NCBI GenBank assembly: GCA_036971615.1
Contig: JAYKKR010000001.1
Coordinates: forward strand, 4,154,001-4,218,000
Direction: 5' to 3'
From: Amyloporia xantha
Taxonomy: Eukaryota > Basidiomycota > Agaricomycetes > Polyporales > Adustoporiaceae
Length of the DNA: 64,000 bases
The translations under genes and the position numbers were made by a program. The notes under the pieces are model-generated. The model searched no databases. It was given only the letters and a program-made list of their open reading frames with translations, and was not told where the DNA came from. Each line of letters starts with the position of its first letter. Positions within the stretch are counted from its first letter, which is position 1. Below are positions 1 to 12,208 of this stretch, one piece after another.

Positions 1-456
1 TGCTTGTCGGAGGAGGACTGTTCTGTCATGATTGTAGACCGCACGTAGTGTGGTTCGTTGTCCAGATACTACGATTCAGGAGCAGACCACCGACTCGGAG
101 AGAGCACACGCAGTTCCTAGAAAGTTGGCTGTAGTGGTGACGTTGTCGATTTGCGTTGCAAATGAAAAAGCAAAGAGTTGCAATTTCTTGGACAGCAGCC
201 AGACCTGTGAATGTCTGTCATAGAGCACCAGGTGAGAGATTCAATTTAGGACATCTGGGACACTTTGGCCGCCGCACCGCAGCGGGTGAAGGGAGATTCG
301 GCACGTGACTATGTACCCGATCAATTCTCGAAATTGAATCTCGATTGCAAGAGCTCGCATTGACCTGCATCAAACACCTCCCCCCGAGCTGTCGACACTC
401 TTGACATTTCTACTAGGTGACGTTGCCGTTATCTGGTCACTATAAGTAATCGCGGA
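1..456. other. Intergenic / promoter region of the GCN20-like gene
   Basis: No coding region can be supported here. The stretch ends at the ATG of the ABC-F gene and presumably holds its promoter and leader. I see no clear TATA box. Any neighbour to the left is outside the window. Confidence 0.5.
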
Positions 457-3400
457 ATGAGTGTTTTTCCAGAAGACATTGCAGAACAGATCCGGGAAAC
501 CCTTCCTGGAACTGAAGAAATTATCGTGCAATATGTATCAGGATATCTTCTTGACCTTGACGATGCCGCAGAAGACGAAGATGTTCTTCAAGTAACGCAG
601 AGCATTCTTGAATCCGCAGTCCCCTCATCGTCTCGCAAGGGTCAGGATGTGCAGCTACAGAAGGTCATGAATGCGCTAGGCCGCATGCTAGCAGAACCTC
701 TGAGGAAAAGAGAAGAGAGGAACCGAGCCGGAAGGACCGATGGTCTGGTCAGGCTGGACAAGGTCATGGATATGAGCAAGACTGGTGTCATGAGCAACAC
801 GATCGCTTTCACCGAAGGGGTGGATTTGGAGAGCATAAATAAGGGAAAGTGAGTCGACTTTTAAGATCTCTTAAACAGGGCAGGTACGATACTGTTACAG
901 AGCTTCTCGAGTTGACGTCAAGAAACTCGAGAAACAAGAGGCCAAGCTGAAGGCATGTTCTCTGCCGCTTCGGTAGACAGGTTCCATCCAGGTTCTGAGG
1001 CTTTTATCAACAGGCAAAGATCGAAAAACGCTCTAAGAGAACCTTGTACGAGGGCTCAAAGCTTCTGGATCAGCACCGGAAACAAGTTCGTATCATTCCC
1101 TTCGCATCCCATTCGAAACGTCGCTCTTCATCCTTGTGGTAATCGTCATCTGTCAAGATACTGACCATTACTCATAGCAATCCTACGAAGAGATGTTCAT
1201 GAAGATAAATCCTTTAGACGCAGCAGGCTCTAAGAACAAGTCGAAAGACATTCATTTACCGAACATCGATGTCAACTTTGCTTCTAATCGTATTCTGTAT
1301 GTACCTCGCCTTGTATAATCCGAACCCTCGATATATTGACGCCATAACCCAGATCAGGAGCATCATTAACACTCGCATATGGACGTCGGTATGGTTTAAT
1401 TGGTCGTAACGGTGTCGGAAAATCGACACTATTACGGCATATTGCGATGCGTGAAGTGCCAATTCCATCACACATAACTATTTTATTTGTCGAGCAAGAG
1501 GTATGCACCAATGCGCTCCAAAACTATCATTATTCTCATTTACAATTGCACTTTGCATTGACGTTACTAGATAGTTGGCGACGACACGACTGCACTCGAA
1601 TCTGTTCTCAAGGCTGACGTCTGGCGAGATATTCTTATGCGAGAAGAAGCCGAGCTTAATTCCAAGCTAGCCGAACTGGAGGCAGAGGGCGATGACAAAC
1701 GCTTCGAGGATGCTCGGGAGGAGGCGCAGACTCGTCTCACTGAAGTCCATGCACGTCTTGCAGAGATGGAGGCGGAGAGTGGACCGGCGAGGGCAGCTGC
1801 ATTGCTAGCTGGTGCGGTCGCATTCGAGAGGTCTTCTACGAATCGGGGTTTCTGACCGTCTTGTGTATAGGACTGGGTTTCAGCGAGGCTGATCAGCAAC
1901 GGCCGACAAAGGCTTTCAGTGGTGGTTGGAGGATGAGGCTTGCACTCGCTAGGGCCCTCTTTGTCAAGGTTCGCTCGTCCCCATAATTGTCGGTGAGCAT
2001 CATCTGAAAGTCTCTTAGCCTGCCCTCCTTCTGCTCGATGAGCCTTCCAATCACAGTATGTTTCATTCCTCATCTGCCTATTGCTGGCCGACTGAGATAT
2101 TCGCGCAGTCGACTTGAACGCCCTTGCGTGGCTCGAAGATTACCTACAAACATGGCCCGGAACACTTCTTGTTGTGTACGTCTCTTAATTATCCCAGTGC
2201 ATATTTACTCTTCATATTGATTTTCTATCACTAGATCGCACGATCGTGCTTTCCTGTGGGTCTGGCGATTCTCTTGATGGCTCACAAAATTAACATTCTG
2301 CGCTCGACAGTGATGCCGTGGCTACGGACATCGTTCATATGCACTCCAATCGCTTGGACTATTACAAGGGGTGAGTCTTCATCCTCTACCCGGTGGCTGG
2401 CTTCATCTCACTACATTACTATAGGAACTTCACCCAGTTCTATTCTACCAAGTCGGAGCGCGACCGCAATCTGCGAAAAGAATACGACACGCAGATGGAG
2501 TACCGTAAACATTTGCAGGCATTCATCGACCGGTGGCGATACAACGCCAATCGTGCCGCACAAGCGCAGTCGAAGATCAAGATTCTCGAGAAGGTACGCT
2601 CCAGGCCGCATGCCTGGTCCAATCTTAGTACTAATTAGGATATGTTTTTGTAGCTTCCCCGAGCTCCATCCGCCGGAAGTCGAAGAAACAGAGACATTCA
2701 AGTTCCCGGAGACCGAAAAGATCTCTCCGCCGGTACTCCAACTGAACGAGGCATCGTTCGGTTATACGCCGGATCGTATCCTCCTGAAGGGAATCAATAT
2801 CGATGTCGGTCTCGACTCCCGGATTGCTATCGTCGGACCCAACGGTGCTGGAAAGTCGACACTGTGAGTCTGGTTGGTACAGATAGTCAATATATCAAGC
2901 TGACCAACGTTGGCATAGGATCAAATTGTTGACAGGGGAGCTGAAGCCTCTATCTGGGCATGTGAGCCAGAACGGTCGACTCCGGATGTAAGTCTTTTCA
3001 TCGGATAACATGTTCTCTGACTGAAGTCGTGCGATAACAGAGGCTACTTTGCTCAGCATCACGTCGACACTTTGACGCCAAGCATGAGTCCTGTTCAATT
3101 CCTCGCATCTAGGTTCCCGGGAAAGACAGAACAAGAGTATCGTGCGCATCTGGGCAATTTCCAGATCAGCGGGTATGACAGGGTTAGTATTGTCATCTCA
3201 TCGGTCTGTTCTGATATGAACAGCGGGCTCATGAGGTGGATAGTTTGCAGTTGATTGGCACTCTGAGTGGGGGTCAAAAGTCTCGTGTAGCATTCGCGCT
3301 GCTCTCGCTGCAGAGACCGCATGTTTTGCTTCTTGATGAGGTACGTCTGATTTCTACTGAAGACCGCAGTCGAACTGATTCTATTGTTTATAGCCAACTA

Positions 3401-3772
3401 ACCATCTCGATATTGAGGTAGGTGATGTAGCGTAGTAGCATGAGAGCAAGAGCTGACATGTTGCTTCTCAAGGGTCTCGATGCATTGATGGCGGCACTGA
3501 GTGCGTGGAATGGAGGCGTAATCCTCATCTCTCACGACGAACGATTCATTACCACGGTTGCACAAGAGGTGAGGGTGAACTTCCAATCATAGATGGTTTC
3601 TAAAACATTTACATAATGCAGTTGTGGGTATGCGGGGATGGCACGGTTTCTAAGTTCAAGGGAGATGTACAAGCCTACAAGGTATGTGTCGGGCCCTCGC
3701 CAATGGTAGTCTGTTACTAACAAGGGTTAATTGCAGAGTCTTATTGTGAACAATATTAAAGCGAAGCCGTGA
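457..3772 (+). CDS. GCN20: ABC-F ATPase, Gcn20/ABCF3-like
   Basis: ABC-F family ATPase without membrane segments. In yeast Gcn20 acts with Gcn1 on ribosomes to switch on the eIF2alpha kinase Gcn2 during amino acid starvation. The gene is split by many short introns (the first begins at 849). Exon 1 encodes an acidic N-terminal region of Gcn20/ABCF3 type. The first nucleotide-binding domain has Walker [10 protein letters not shown] (about 1415), signature [15 protein letters not shown] (about 1920) and Walker B LLLLDEP (about 2030). The second has GPNGAGKST (about 2845), [11 protein letters not shown] (about 3270) and a following [14 protein letters not shown] joined across an intron. A helical linker rich in Arg and Lys lies between them. 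All exons join in frame to the TGA at 3770-3772, giving roughly 720 residues, the usual ABCF3 length. The start at 457 is the first ATG and matches the family N-terminus. Confidence 0.93.
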
Positions 3773-4184
3773 GGCCGTGAAAAGTTTGCATGTATAGTTT
3801 GTCTCTTGTCATGTATAGTAATAATCATCTGCTATGTGTCTCGATACTGTGCTGCATCGTTATCGCCAATAGGTGAAATAACCATTCTGATCAGGGTTCT
3901 ATCATTAGCTCTGGTGTCTGATGATGATATTGCTTCATTGCTGCGACTTGCTACGTTCATTTCATCTGTCGTTCTGCCTGTGCGGTTTCCGTCATTGCCG
4001 CGCAATTAGCCGCGCGTGCCACATCGACTGGACGCGTTTTGAGTGAAATCACGTGATAAACGCGACCTCGATACAGAGCGCGTCACGGTCACCAAGCGTG
4101 TTGAACTCGTACCGCCACCATACACACACTCGCTTGTAACAGGAAGTCGCGTTTCTCTCTTACTGTCAAGCACGCAATACTACC
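3773..4184. other. Intergenic, GCN20 terminator / TOP2 promoter
   Basis: About 400 bp between two same-strand genes. It should carry the 3' end of the ABC-F gene and the TOP2 promoter. The last 100 bases are pyrimidine-rich. I see no gene and no convincing TATA box. Confidence 0.45.
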
Positions 4185-7100
4185 ATGAGCTCCTCAGAGG
4201 AGAATTTTGACCTCGACGTGTCTGGATCGGGCTCAGAGTCAGACGGCTATGCACCGGCGCCCAAGAAATCCGCGAAGGCTCCTGCAAAGGCTAAGCCTGC
4301 GTCTAAAGTCGCAAGGGCTCCTGCGAAGCCCAAGGTGGCAAAGAAGAAGGTCCTCGTGGACAGAGACGACAACGCCGACTCCGACGTTGACATACGCGAG
4401 GAGTCCGACGATGAAGACGGCGCTGGCCCAAGTGCCCCAGCCGCGCCTGCCAAGAAGAAGACCGCTTCAGAGACATATACCAAGGTTTTATAGTTGCATG
4501 CTCCCTAGGGGTCAATGGCTAATTGATGTATTTAGCTCTCCCAACTTGAACACATCCTGAAAAGACCCGATTCGTATATTGGAAGCGTGGAAACAATCAC
4601 CCAACCGATGTGGGCATGGGACTCCGAGAGAAAGCTAATGGTGTATAGGGAAATCAAGTATGTCCCCGGTTTCTTCAAGATTGTCGATGAAATCCTGGTC
4701 AATGCTGCCGATAATAAGGTATGTCTTCCTCGCGTGCAGCCTATCCGCTGCATATACTTATTCCCATCGCGATGTAGATCAATGACCCGAGCATGGACAC
4801 CATCAAAGTTAGCATTGATGCTGAAAACAACGTTATATCGGTCTACAACAGCGGGCGAGGTATTCCCATCGAAATGCATTCGAAAGAGAAGATCTACATT
4901 CCGGAGCTTATCTTCGGACATTTGCTGTCGTCTTCAAATTACGATGACGACGAGAAGAAGCTGACCGGTGGTCGTAATGGATATGGTGCGAAACTGGCCA
5001 ACATTTATTCGGTCGAGTTCACCATCGATACGGCGGACAAGAACTCGGGGCAGAAGTATTCGCAGACGTGGACTGACAATATGAGCAAGATGGGCAAAGC
5101 GAAGATCACCAAGAACGGGCGGGGGGAGGAGTACACGCGAGTGACATTCAAGCCAGACCTCAAGCGGTTCGGTATGGACTCGATCGACGAGGACACAGTT
5201 GCGCTGCTGAAGAAGCGCGTGCACGATCTGGCTGGAACTGTGAAGGACGTGAAGGTCTTCCTGAACGACGAACGACTGAAAACCAAGAACTTCAAGCAGT
5301 ATGTCGAGCTTTACCTCAACTCCGCCGCAGAGCTGGCTGCAGGTGCCTCGGGTGGGGCGGCTCAAGCGAAGCCCGCTATGATCTACGAGCAGATTGGCAA
5401 ACGTTGGGAGGTAGCATTCGCTGTATCGGATGGCTCGTTCCAGCAGGTTTCCTTCGCCAATTCCATCTCCACCGTTAAAGGCGGTACACACGTCCAGCAT
5501 ATTGCGGACCAGATTGCGAAAAATCTCATCGCATTTATCAGCAAGAAGAATAAGGGCGCAACAGTCAAACCTGCTCAGGTCAAGAACCATATGTGGATCT
5601 TTGTCAATGCTCTCATCGAGAATCCGACCTTCGACAGTCAGACGAAGGAGACACTTACATTACCTGCGAGTAAATTTGGAACGAAGCCTACACTTACTGA
5701 AGATTTCATGAAGAAAGGTGAGCAATAATGAGGGTCTACACGTTCAGATTTCAAAACAGTCTCCGACAGTGCAAAAGTCTGCCATCGTTGACCATGTTCT
5801 CAACTGGGCGAAGTTCAAGGCCGACCAGCAATTGAAGAAAACAGACGGGAATAGGCGGAATAGGTCAGCGATAAGATTCAATGTACGCTACAGTACTGAC
5901 GAAGCTACCGACTAGGCTCTCTGGTCTGCCCAAGCTCTCTGATGCCAACAATGCCGGTACAAAGAAGGCCTCTGATTGCACGCTCATCTTGACTGAAGGA
6001 GACTCGGCCAAGTCCCTGGCTGTCGCGGGTCTGAGCGTGGTTGGGCGCGACAACTACGGCGTATTCCCATTGCGAGGCAAACTGCTGAACGTGCGAGACG
6101 CGAAGCATGATCAGATCATGAAGAACGAAGAGATTCAAAACATCAAGAAGATTCTCGGCTTGCAGCACAACAAAGACTATAGGGACGTGAACTCTTTACG
6201 ATATGGTCAACTCATGATCATGACGGATCAGGTGAGTAGAGATGCAGGTAAAAGGAGCCAATTCTGAATGTCATTCGTATGATATAGGATCACGATGGTT
6301 CCCACATCAAAGGCCTCCTCATCAATTATCTCGACCACTTCTATCCTTCACTGCTCAAGATCCCGAAGTTCTTAGTCGAGTTCATCACACCCATCGTCAG
6401 AGTAAGGCTACGTGTTCGAAATGGTCCTCTCGTGATGTTAATGCGCTCCCCAGGTTTCCAAGGGCGGGCAGAAGATCGACTTTTACACCATGCCAGAGTA
6501 CGAGCAGTGGCTGGAAGAAACGCCTGGCTCCGAGAAGTGGAAAGCGAAGTACTTCAAGGTTAGTGTATCGATATCTATGTCTTTTCATTGCCTTCGAACG
6601 TTGATGGTCTGTACTACAAAGGGTCTCGGTACGAGTACGGATGAGGATTCGCGGAGTTACTTCAAACAGATGCGCAAGCATATGATTCCTTTTGGGACCA
6701 CTCAGGAGGGTGATCGGGAGCTGATCGAGCTGGCATTCAGTAAGAAAAAGGCCGACGATCGTAAGGAATGGCTACGCCAGTTCAGGGTATGCCATGAGTC
6801 CACCTCGTCAACAAGAATACTTCCTCATTGTTTTACAGCCCGGTACATATCTTGATCATACCCAAGGAGAGATCGGGTTCTCGGACTTCATTAACCGAGA
6901 GCTGATCCTTTTCTCCATGGCGGATAACATCCGTTCTATCCCATCCGTCGCAGACGGACTGAAGCCGGGTCAGAGGAAAGTCATTTGGTCTTGTTTCAAA
7001 CGCAAGCTCAAGGGTGAGATCAAAGTGAGTAGACAACGAGACACACTTCATTCGACGACGCCAACAATTTCATATCCTAGGTCGCTCAACTGGTCGGATA

Positions 7101-9766
7101 CGTTTCGGAACACGCCCAGTACCATCACGGAGAGCAGAGTTTGATGGCGACAATCGTCAACCTGGCCCAAGATTACGTCGGAGGAAACAACATGAACCTG
7201 CTGATGCCCAACGGTCAGTTTGGTACTCGTGATCAAGGAGGTAAAGACCATGCCTCCGCAAGGTATATCTTCACCGAGCTCTCGTCAATCACACGAACTG
7301 TCTTCCACTCTGGCGATGATCCTTTGATGAAACATCAAATGGAAGATGGCAAGTTCATTGAACCGGACTGGTACATGCCTGTGTTGCCCATGATCTTGGT
7401 GAACGGCGCTGAGGGTATAGGTACTGGTGAGTACATCTCTTTCGCAACCTTTCCATGCGATATTCATCCAGGTTGATAGGTTGGAGTACTTCTATCCCGA
7501 GCTACAATCCAGAGGACATTGTTGCGAACATCCGACGACTGATGGCCGGTGAAGAACAGGTGCCCATGCTACCTTGGTGGCGTGGCTTCAGGGGTACGAT
7601 TAAAAAGGTCGGAGAACATAAGTACGATGTTTGTGGTATCGTGAACAAGACCGACGACTCCACTGTCGAGATAACGGAATTGCCCATTCATAAATGGACT
7701 CAGAATTACAAGGCGGAGCTGGAAACGATGTGCGGCGAGAAGGGCGATGGTGTTCTCAAGGTATGTCGACTGTGATGTAGAAATGTAGAGCTTCATCTGC
7801 GTACTGACACGCTCGTATAGGACTACAAAGAGTACCATAACAATATGAATGTGCATTTCGTCATTAGTATGGACCCCAAGCAGCTCGAGAAGGCCGAAGC
7901 GCAGGGTCTCATGGAGTTCTTCAAGCTTACCACCAAGGTAAACACGAGCAACATGATTTGCTTCGACTTTGATGGGAAGATTAAGAAGTACAACTCCCCC
8001 GAGGAAATCATTGAGGACTTCTATCCCAAGCGTTTGGCTTACTATCAGATGCGGAAGGTGAGTATCTCGCCCCCGAATGCTTTCCAAAGGTATTGACCGT
8101 AGCATCTATCAGGATTACATGGCTAACGAACTGTCGGATGAACTGGAGAAACTCAACAACCAGGCGCGCTTTGTGCAGATGATTGTCGACAAGGAACTCG
8201 TGGTATCCAACCGCAAAAAAGCTGATATTGTTGCCGAGCTCCGCAAGAAACAGTTCCGTCCCTTCCCCAAGCCATCGAAGGCTAAAGAGGCGGGAGAGAC
8301 AGCAGAGGTCGCTGAAGTCGACGAGGATGAAGAGGAAGAGGAAGGCGGTCCTTCCGGTAATGCCAATGGAGCGATCACGGATTACGACTATCTATTAGGC
8401 ATGGCGATCTGGAGTCTGACCAAAGAGAAGGTGCGTACATCGTGGAGGCTACATACATTGATTCTCACTCCGAATGCCTATGTAGATCGATAAGCTCCGT
8501 CGGCAGAGCCAAGAAAAGGAAACCGAGCTGCTTGCTCTTCTAGAGCTTACTCCTAACCAAATCTGGCAGAAGGACCTTGACTGCTTCCTTAGCGAATGGC
8601 AGGTGAGTGCAGATCTATCATAGTGCATATGCATATCGTCTAAGGGAAACTCTACAGCGAACATGTGATCTATGGGAGGACAAGATAATATCTGCTGAAG
8701 CCAGCTCAAAGAAGAAAGGCAAGCGTAAGCAAACAACCTTGAAGGCGATGATGAAAAAGGGGGCTGATGATGATGAGTCGGGCGACGAGTTCAAGCCGAC
8801 TAAGGCTGCTAAGGCGAAGCGAGCCGCTGAACCCAAGCCCGCGCCTGTGAAGAAACCTCCTCAGGTTGTACCTTCCGGTTCTGGCGTCAAAACAGATGAA
8901 GACGACGACGATGTCCCTCCCCCGCCGAAGAAGAAACCTGTGCCGAGAGCTACGAAGAAGGAAGAATCCGGTTCTGACTTTGAGATCCTGGATAAGAAGC
9001 CCGCTCGTGCTACCAAGAAAAAGGCTGTAAAAGAGGACTCTGAATCCGACTTTGAATTGCTGGGTGTGAAGCCTGCAGCTGCGTCTAAGGAGGAGGACGA
9101 TTCGGACATAGAACTTGTGAAACCTCCATCGAGGGACAATGGCAAGGGTAAAGCGAGAGCCATTCCTGCCGCCAAGCGGAAGAGGTAACCCCCTATTTAA
9201 TATCTTGCTTACCGGCCACTGATGCCTGTAATGCCTCTAGTCCGGATGTCGTGGATGACGGTGAAACCGAACAAGATGACTACCTCGTACCAGCCAAGAA
9301 GAAAAAGGTCGATACTCAAGCATCAGTGACGGATTTCTTCGACAAGATGCCTGCGGAAGGCGCAGCGAAGAAGACGACCGCGCGGAAGCCGTCCTCCAGC
9401 ACCCAGGCTGCAAAGGGCAGAGTAGCCTCGACGAAGAAGGCCGCGTCGAAGGTGGTGATCAGCGACGAGGAAGACGCATTGATAGACGATGATGAACCGC
9501 CCGCGCCGCTGAAGAAGCCCACGGCACGCAAAGCATCGTCGAGTAAGCCCGCGCCTGTGAAGAAGGCTGCGGTGAAGAAGATCGTCGACGACGATGACGA
9601 CGTGTCTATGAATGAAGATGTCGTAGAGGCAGCTCCGGCGCCTGCGCGAAGCGGAGTCCCCAGAAGGGCTGCGCGCGGAGGAGCCAAGAAGTACATTGAG
9701 ATACCCTCATCTTCTGAGGAGGACGCTGCGGTTCAAGAGGCTTCAGAGTTCGAGGACTTTGACTAG
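4185..9766 (+). CDS. TOP2: DNA topoisomerase II
   Basis: Type IIA topoisomerase, which passes one DNA duplex through a transient double-strand break in another. It is a nuclear, essential enzyme for decatenation. About 16 exons. An acidic, Lys-rich N-tail is followed by the GHKL ATPase domain (RPDSYIGSVE at about 4566; GRNGYGAKLANIYS at about 4970). The TOPRIM metal site has EGDSAKSLAVAG (about 5995) and MTDQDHDGSHIKGL spanning an intron near 6230-6290. The winged-helix domain holds ASARYIFTEL, with the catalytic Tyr codon at 7264-7266. The C-gate follows, then a long tail (about 8690-9766) of alternating acidic and Lys/Ala/Pro-rich repeats typical of fungal Top2. Exon joins checked are in frame, including one 52-nt intron at 5718-5769. 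The estimated product is close to 1,580 residues. No frameshift was seen. Confidence 0.96.
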
Positions 9767-10248
9767 GGCTTGGATGATTGATCTCCAACGTTGTGCCTCG
9801 TTGCATTTCTCCTTCATGAAGTTGACGATTATTGATGATATCTCGCATGGCTTTTACTTACTACATTGTAGCTTATCTTTTCACTGAGTCTCTAGAGTCG
9901 CATGATATGCTTATTGGCCGTGAAGAACTGCACGAACTTGACGTTGTGTAATATTAATATATTCTGCTGTGTTGACTCATCGACTTGGGGGGGTTCTGAC
10001 GAGACAATCATACATGTTTCATGCAAAAATATGTAAGACAGTCCGCCTGTGTGGTTTTGCCCAAGGGCAATAAAGAAGAGACAGCCTGGACTTGACTGTC
10101 GTAACATCCGGATGACCGACCGGTCCCAAACAGGAAGTCCCGCCATCAGCGCTCCCCGACCGACCACGTGAGCGTCCTGTCGATCCACGTGGACGATTCT
10201 TCACCAAGTTTGCGAGCTTTACCGCGACACGCTCTCCTGCACACGGAC
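9767..10248. other. Intergenic between TOP2 and the mL38-like gene
   Basis: About 480 bp of 3' UTR plus promoter. A same-frame extension of the next gene starts at 10168, but the downstream ATG at 10249 gives the better mitochondrial presequence. Nothing else is recognised. Confidence 0.4.
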
Positions 10249-11892
10249 ATGCTATCCGTCCGCAGACTTCCTCGTATCTGCACCAGGCTCCCTGGTGTGC
10301 GAGGAAATGCCTCTCTCCAGTCAGCAAATGTGGTCTCTGACCCGGTAGCTCCGCCGCCAGTACCACCACCCGTTGCAGCAGCGCCAGCGCCGAAACCGAC
10401 ACCGCCGCCAGCCAGCCAGGAGTCGGAGGCCAGCGCTCTTCAAGGCGAGGACAAGGGCGCAGAGACGAAGGGTAAGCAGACGCAGCGTGAATGGCCGACA
10501 CGCCGACCACGCATCTCGCTCGAGCATCCACGAGAATGGAATCGCCCCATTGCACGGGGCGTCCTGCCCGCGTATGACCTTGCGCTGGACTACCTCCGTG
10601 CGGACTCACAAGCCCTGAAGGAGGAGTTGAAGGCTGCATGGGCTGCACTGAATGCGGAGGAGAAGAGGGCGGAAGCCGAGAGGGACGAAGGAGTGCTGGA
10701 GACGTTAAGAGAAAAGGTGCGGATTTTGGAGGTGCAGGGCGAGGTGAACTTGCCGGAAGTGAGATGGAAGGCGTTTAACGGCATGCGTGAGTGCATTCGC
10801 TTGAGAGGAGCGATGGCGGCATGAAATGTTAACGGACATGCTAGCGAACATGAAGAAGCCGATTTACAGGCACCTCATAGAACAGAGGTGGAGAGAGGAC
10901 GGGGCGCTCGACCTGCTCGTATGTCTTTTCGCTTTCATGCACTATGTCTGGAGATTCCTAATATATACTGCAGATGGAACGTATCCACCAAATGAGCGTC
11001 GTCCCGGATCTTCTTCCCTCTCTACATCCAACTCTGGACTTGCGCATCAATTTCCCCGAGCCGCCCCCGAAAGACATATACCGCCGCACTCGCGTGAAGC
11101 GTAAGTATCAGAAGGTGGAGCCCGGAGTGTTCCTGTTACCTGAACAGGTGCGTGCACTTTAGTTTTACTACAACATTCGAACTGAGAACTGACACTGACG
11201 ATTTCTCAATAGACATGGAGACAGCCTATGCTGTACACAACTGTGTTCCACACGGACCCGCGTCTGTACACCCTGCTCATGGTGGATCTGGGTATGCGCG
11301 GTCTAGATCGTCGCTTTGGGCTATATTTATTGACTGTTATATGCAGACGTGCCAAACCCCGAGGACCAGTCTTACACGACTTTCTTACACTGGATGCAGT
11401 AAGTCAATGTCGCTGATGCGGCCGACACGAAGCTGATCCCATTTCGCAGGCCTAATATCACCCTTTCCGCACTGTCGCCCTCCCCGATACCGCTTTCGAC
11501 CACTCACACGCGGTACATTCCCCCACACCCCCAACGTGGTACACCCTATCACCGATATGTCATTCTGATGCTGCCCCAAAAGTCGGCTACCGAGCGTATC
11601 CGTGTACCCGTGCCCTCAGATGAGGAGAGGCTTGGGTTTGACTTCCGTGCATTCGCACAGCGGTATGGGCTTGACGGGAACAACGGTGGCGGCGCGCATA
11701 TGTGGAGAGAAGTCTGGGACGAGACGGTGTCCAAGATTTATTCCGATGTCATCAGTAAGTGCATCTTATCCGTGGTATCACTGGAGGTTGATGGTGTGGA
11801 CTTCATCTACAGAAACGGAGGAGCCGAAGTTTGGGCGACCTCCCAAGGTGGACCCATATGCACAGATCAAGAGCACGAAAAAGTATATCTAG
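10249..11892 (+). CDS. MRPL35: Mitochondrial large-subunit ribosomal protein mL38 (Mrpl35-like, PEBP fold)
   Basis: Predicted component of the mitochondrial 54S ribosomal subunit. From the ATG at 10249 the protein begins MLSVRRLPRICTRLPG, an Arg-rich, acid-free presequence. An upstream in-frame ATG at 10168 gives a poorer leader, so 10249 is preferred. A Pro/Ala-rich linker and an alpha-helical segment (WNRPIARGVLPAYDLALDYL) come next. The phosphatidylethanolamine-binding-protein-like domain lies after about 11000, with YTLLMVDLDVPNPEDQSY joined across an intron, FLHWMQPNI, and RYVILMLPQ. Its DxDxP-type and HW motifs are the usual PEBP ligand-pocket landmarks. The gene has several introns; the last joins VI|KTEEPKFGRPPK and the stop is at 11890-11892. 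Exons checked are in frame. Confidence 0.88.
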
Positions 11893-12208
11893 AGTACTGG
11901 AATATAATCTGCTCGTTAGATTCTGTGTCCTCCCCCTTCCGCTATACGTATGTAATGCTTGTTTGCAGTAGTGAGCAGCAGTGAGTAATAATGAGCTACC
12001 GGCGTCAACTATCCGCATGGCATACAAATTCGATTCGGTTGGCAACGGTGCGGCAGAATTCCCAGTGGATGGATATAACAGGCGTCCATAATAATGATTT
12101 GTATCACTTCTAACCCACAAAACGTAGTGTCTCATTGATCCTGGCTTATTTATACCGCGTCGCCTATAGAGGAGGTGCTCACGCCGTCTGGCCTGTGCTT
12201 GTCTCCCA

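Noticed and set aside
5718..5790. A 30-nt intron and frameshift in TOP2
   Set aside because: Using the next acceptor gives a 52-nt intron (5718-5769) and the expected KKVQKSAIVDHVLNWAKF, fully in frame.
8861..9696. Long minus-strand frames opposite the TOP2 tail
   Set aside because: They are shadows of the Lys/Glu/Ser-rich C-terminal repeats and have no independent protein character.
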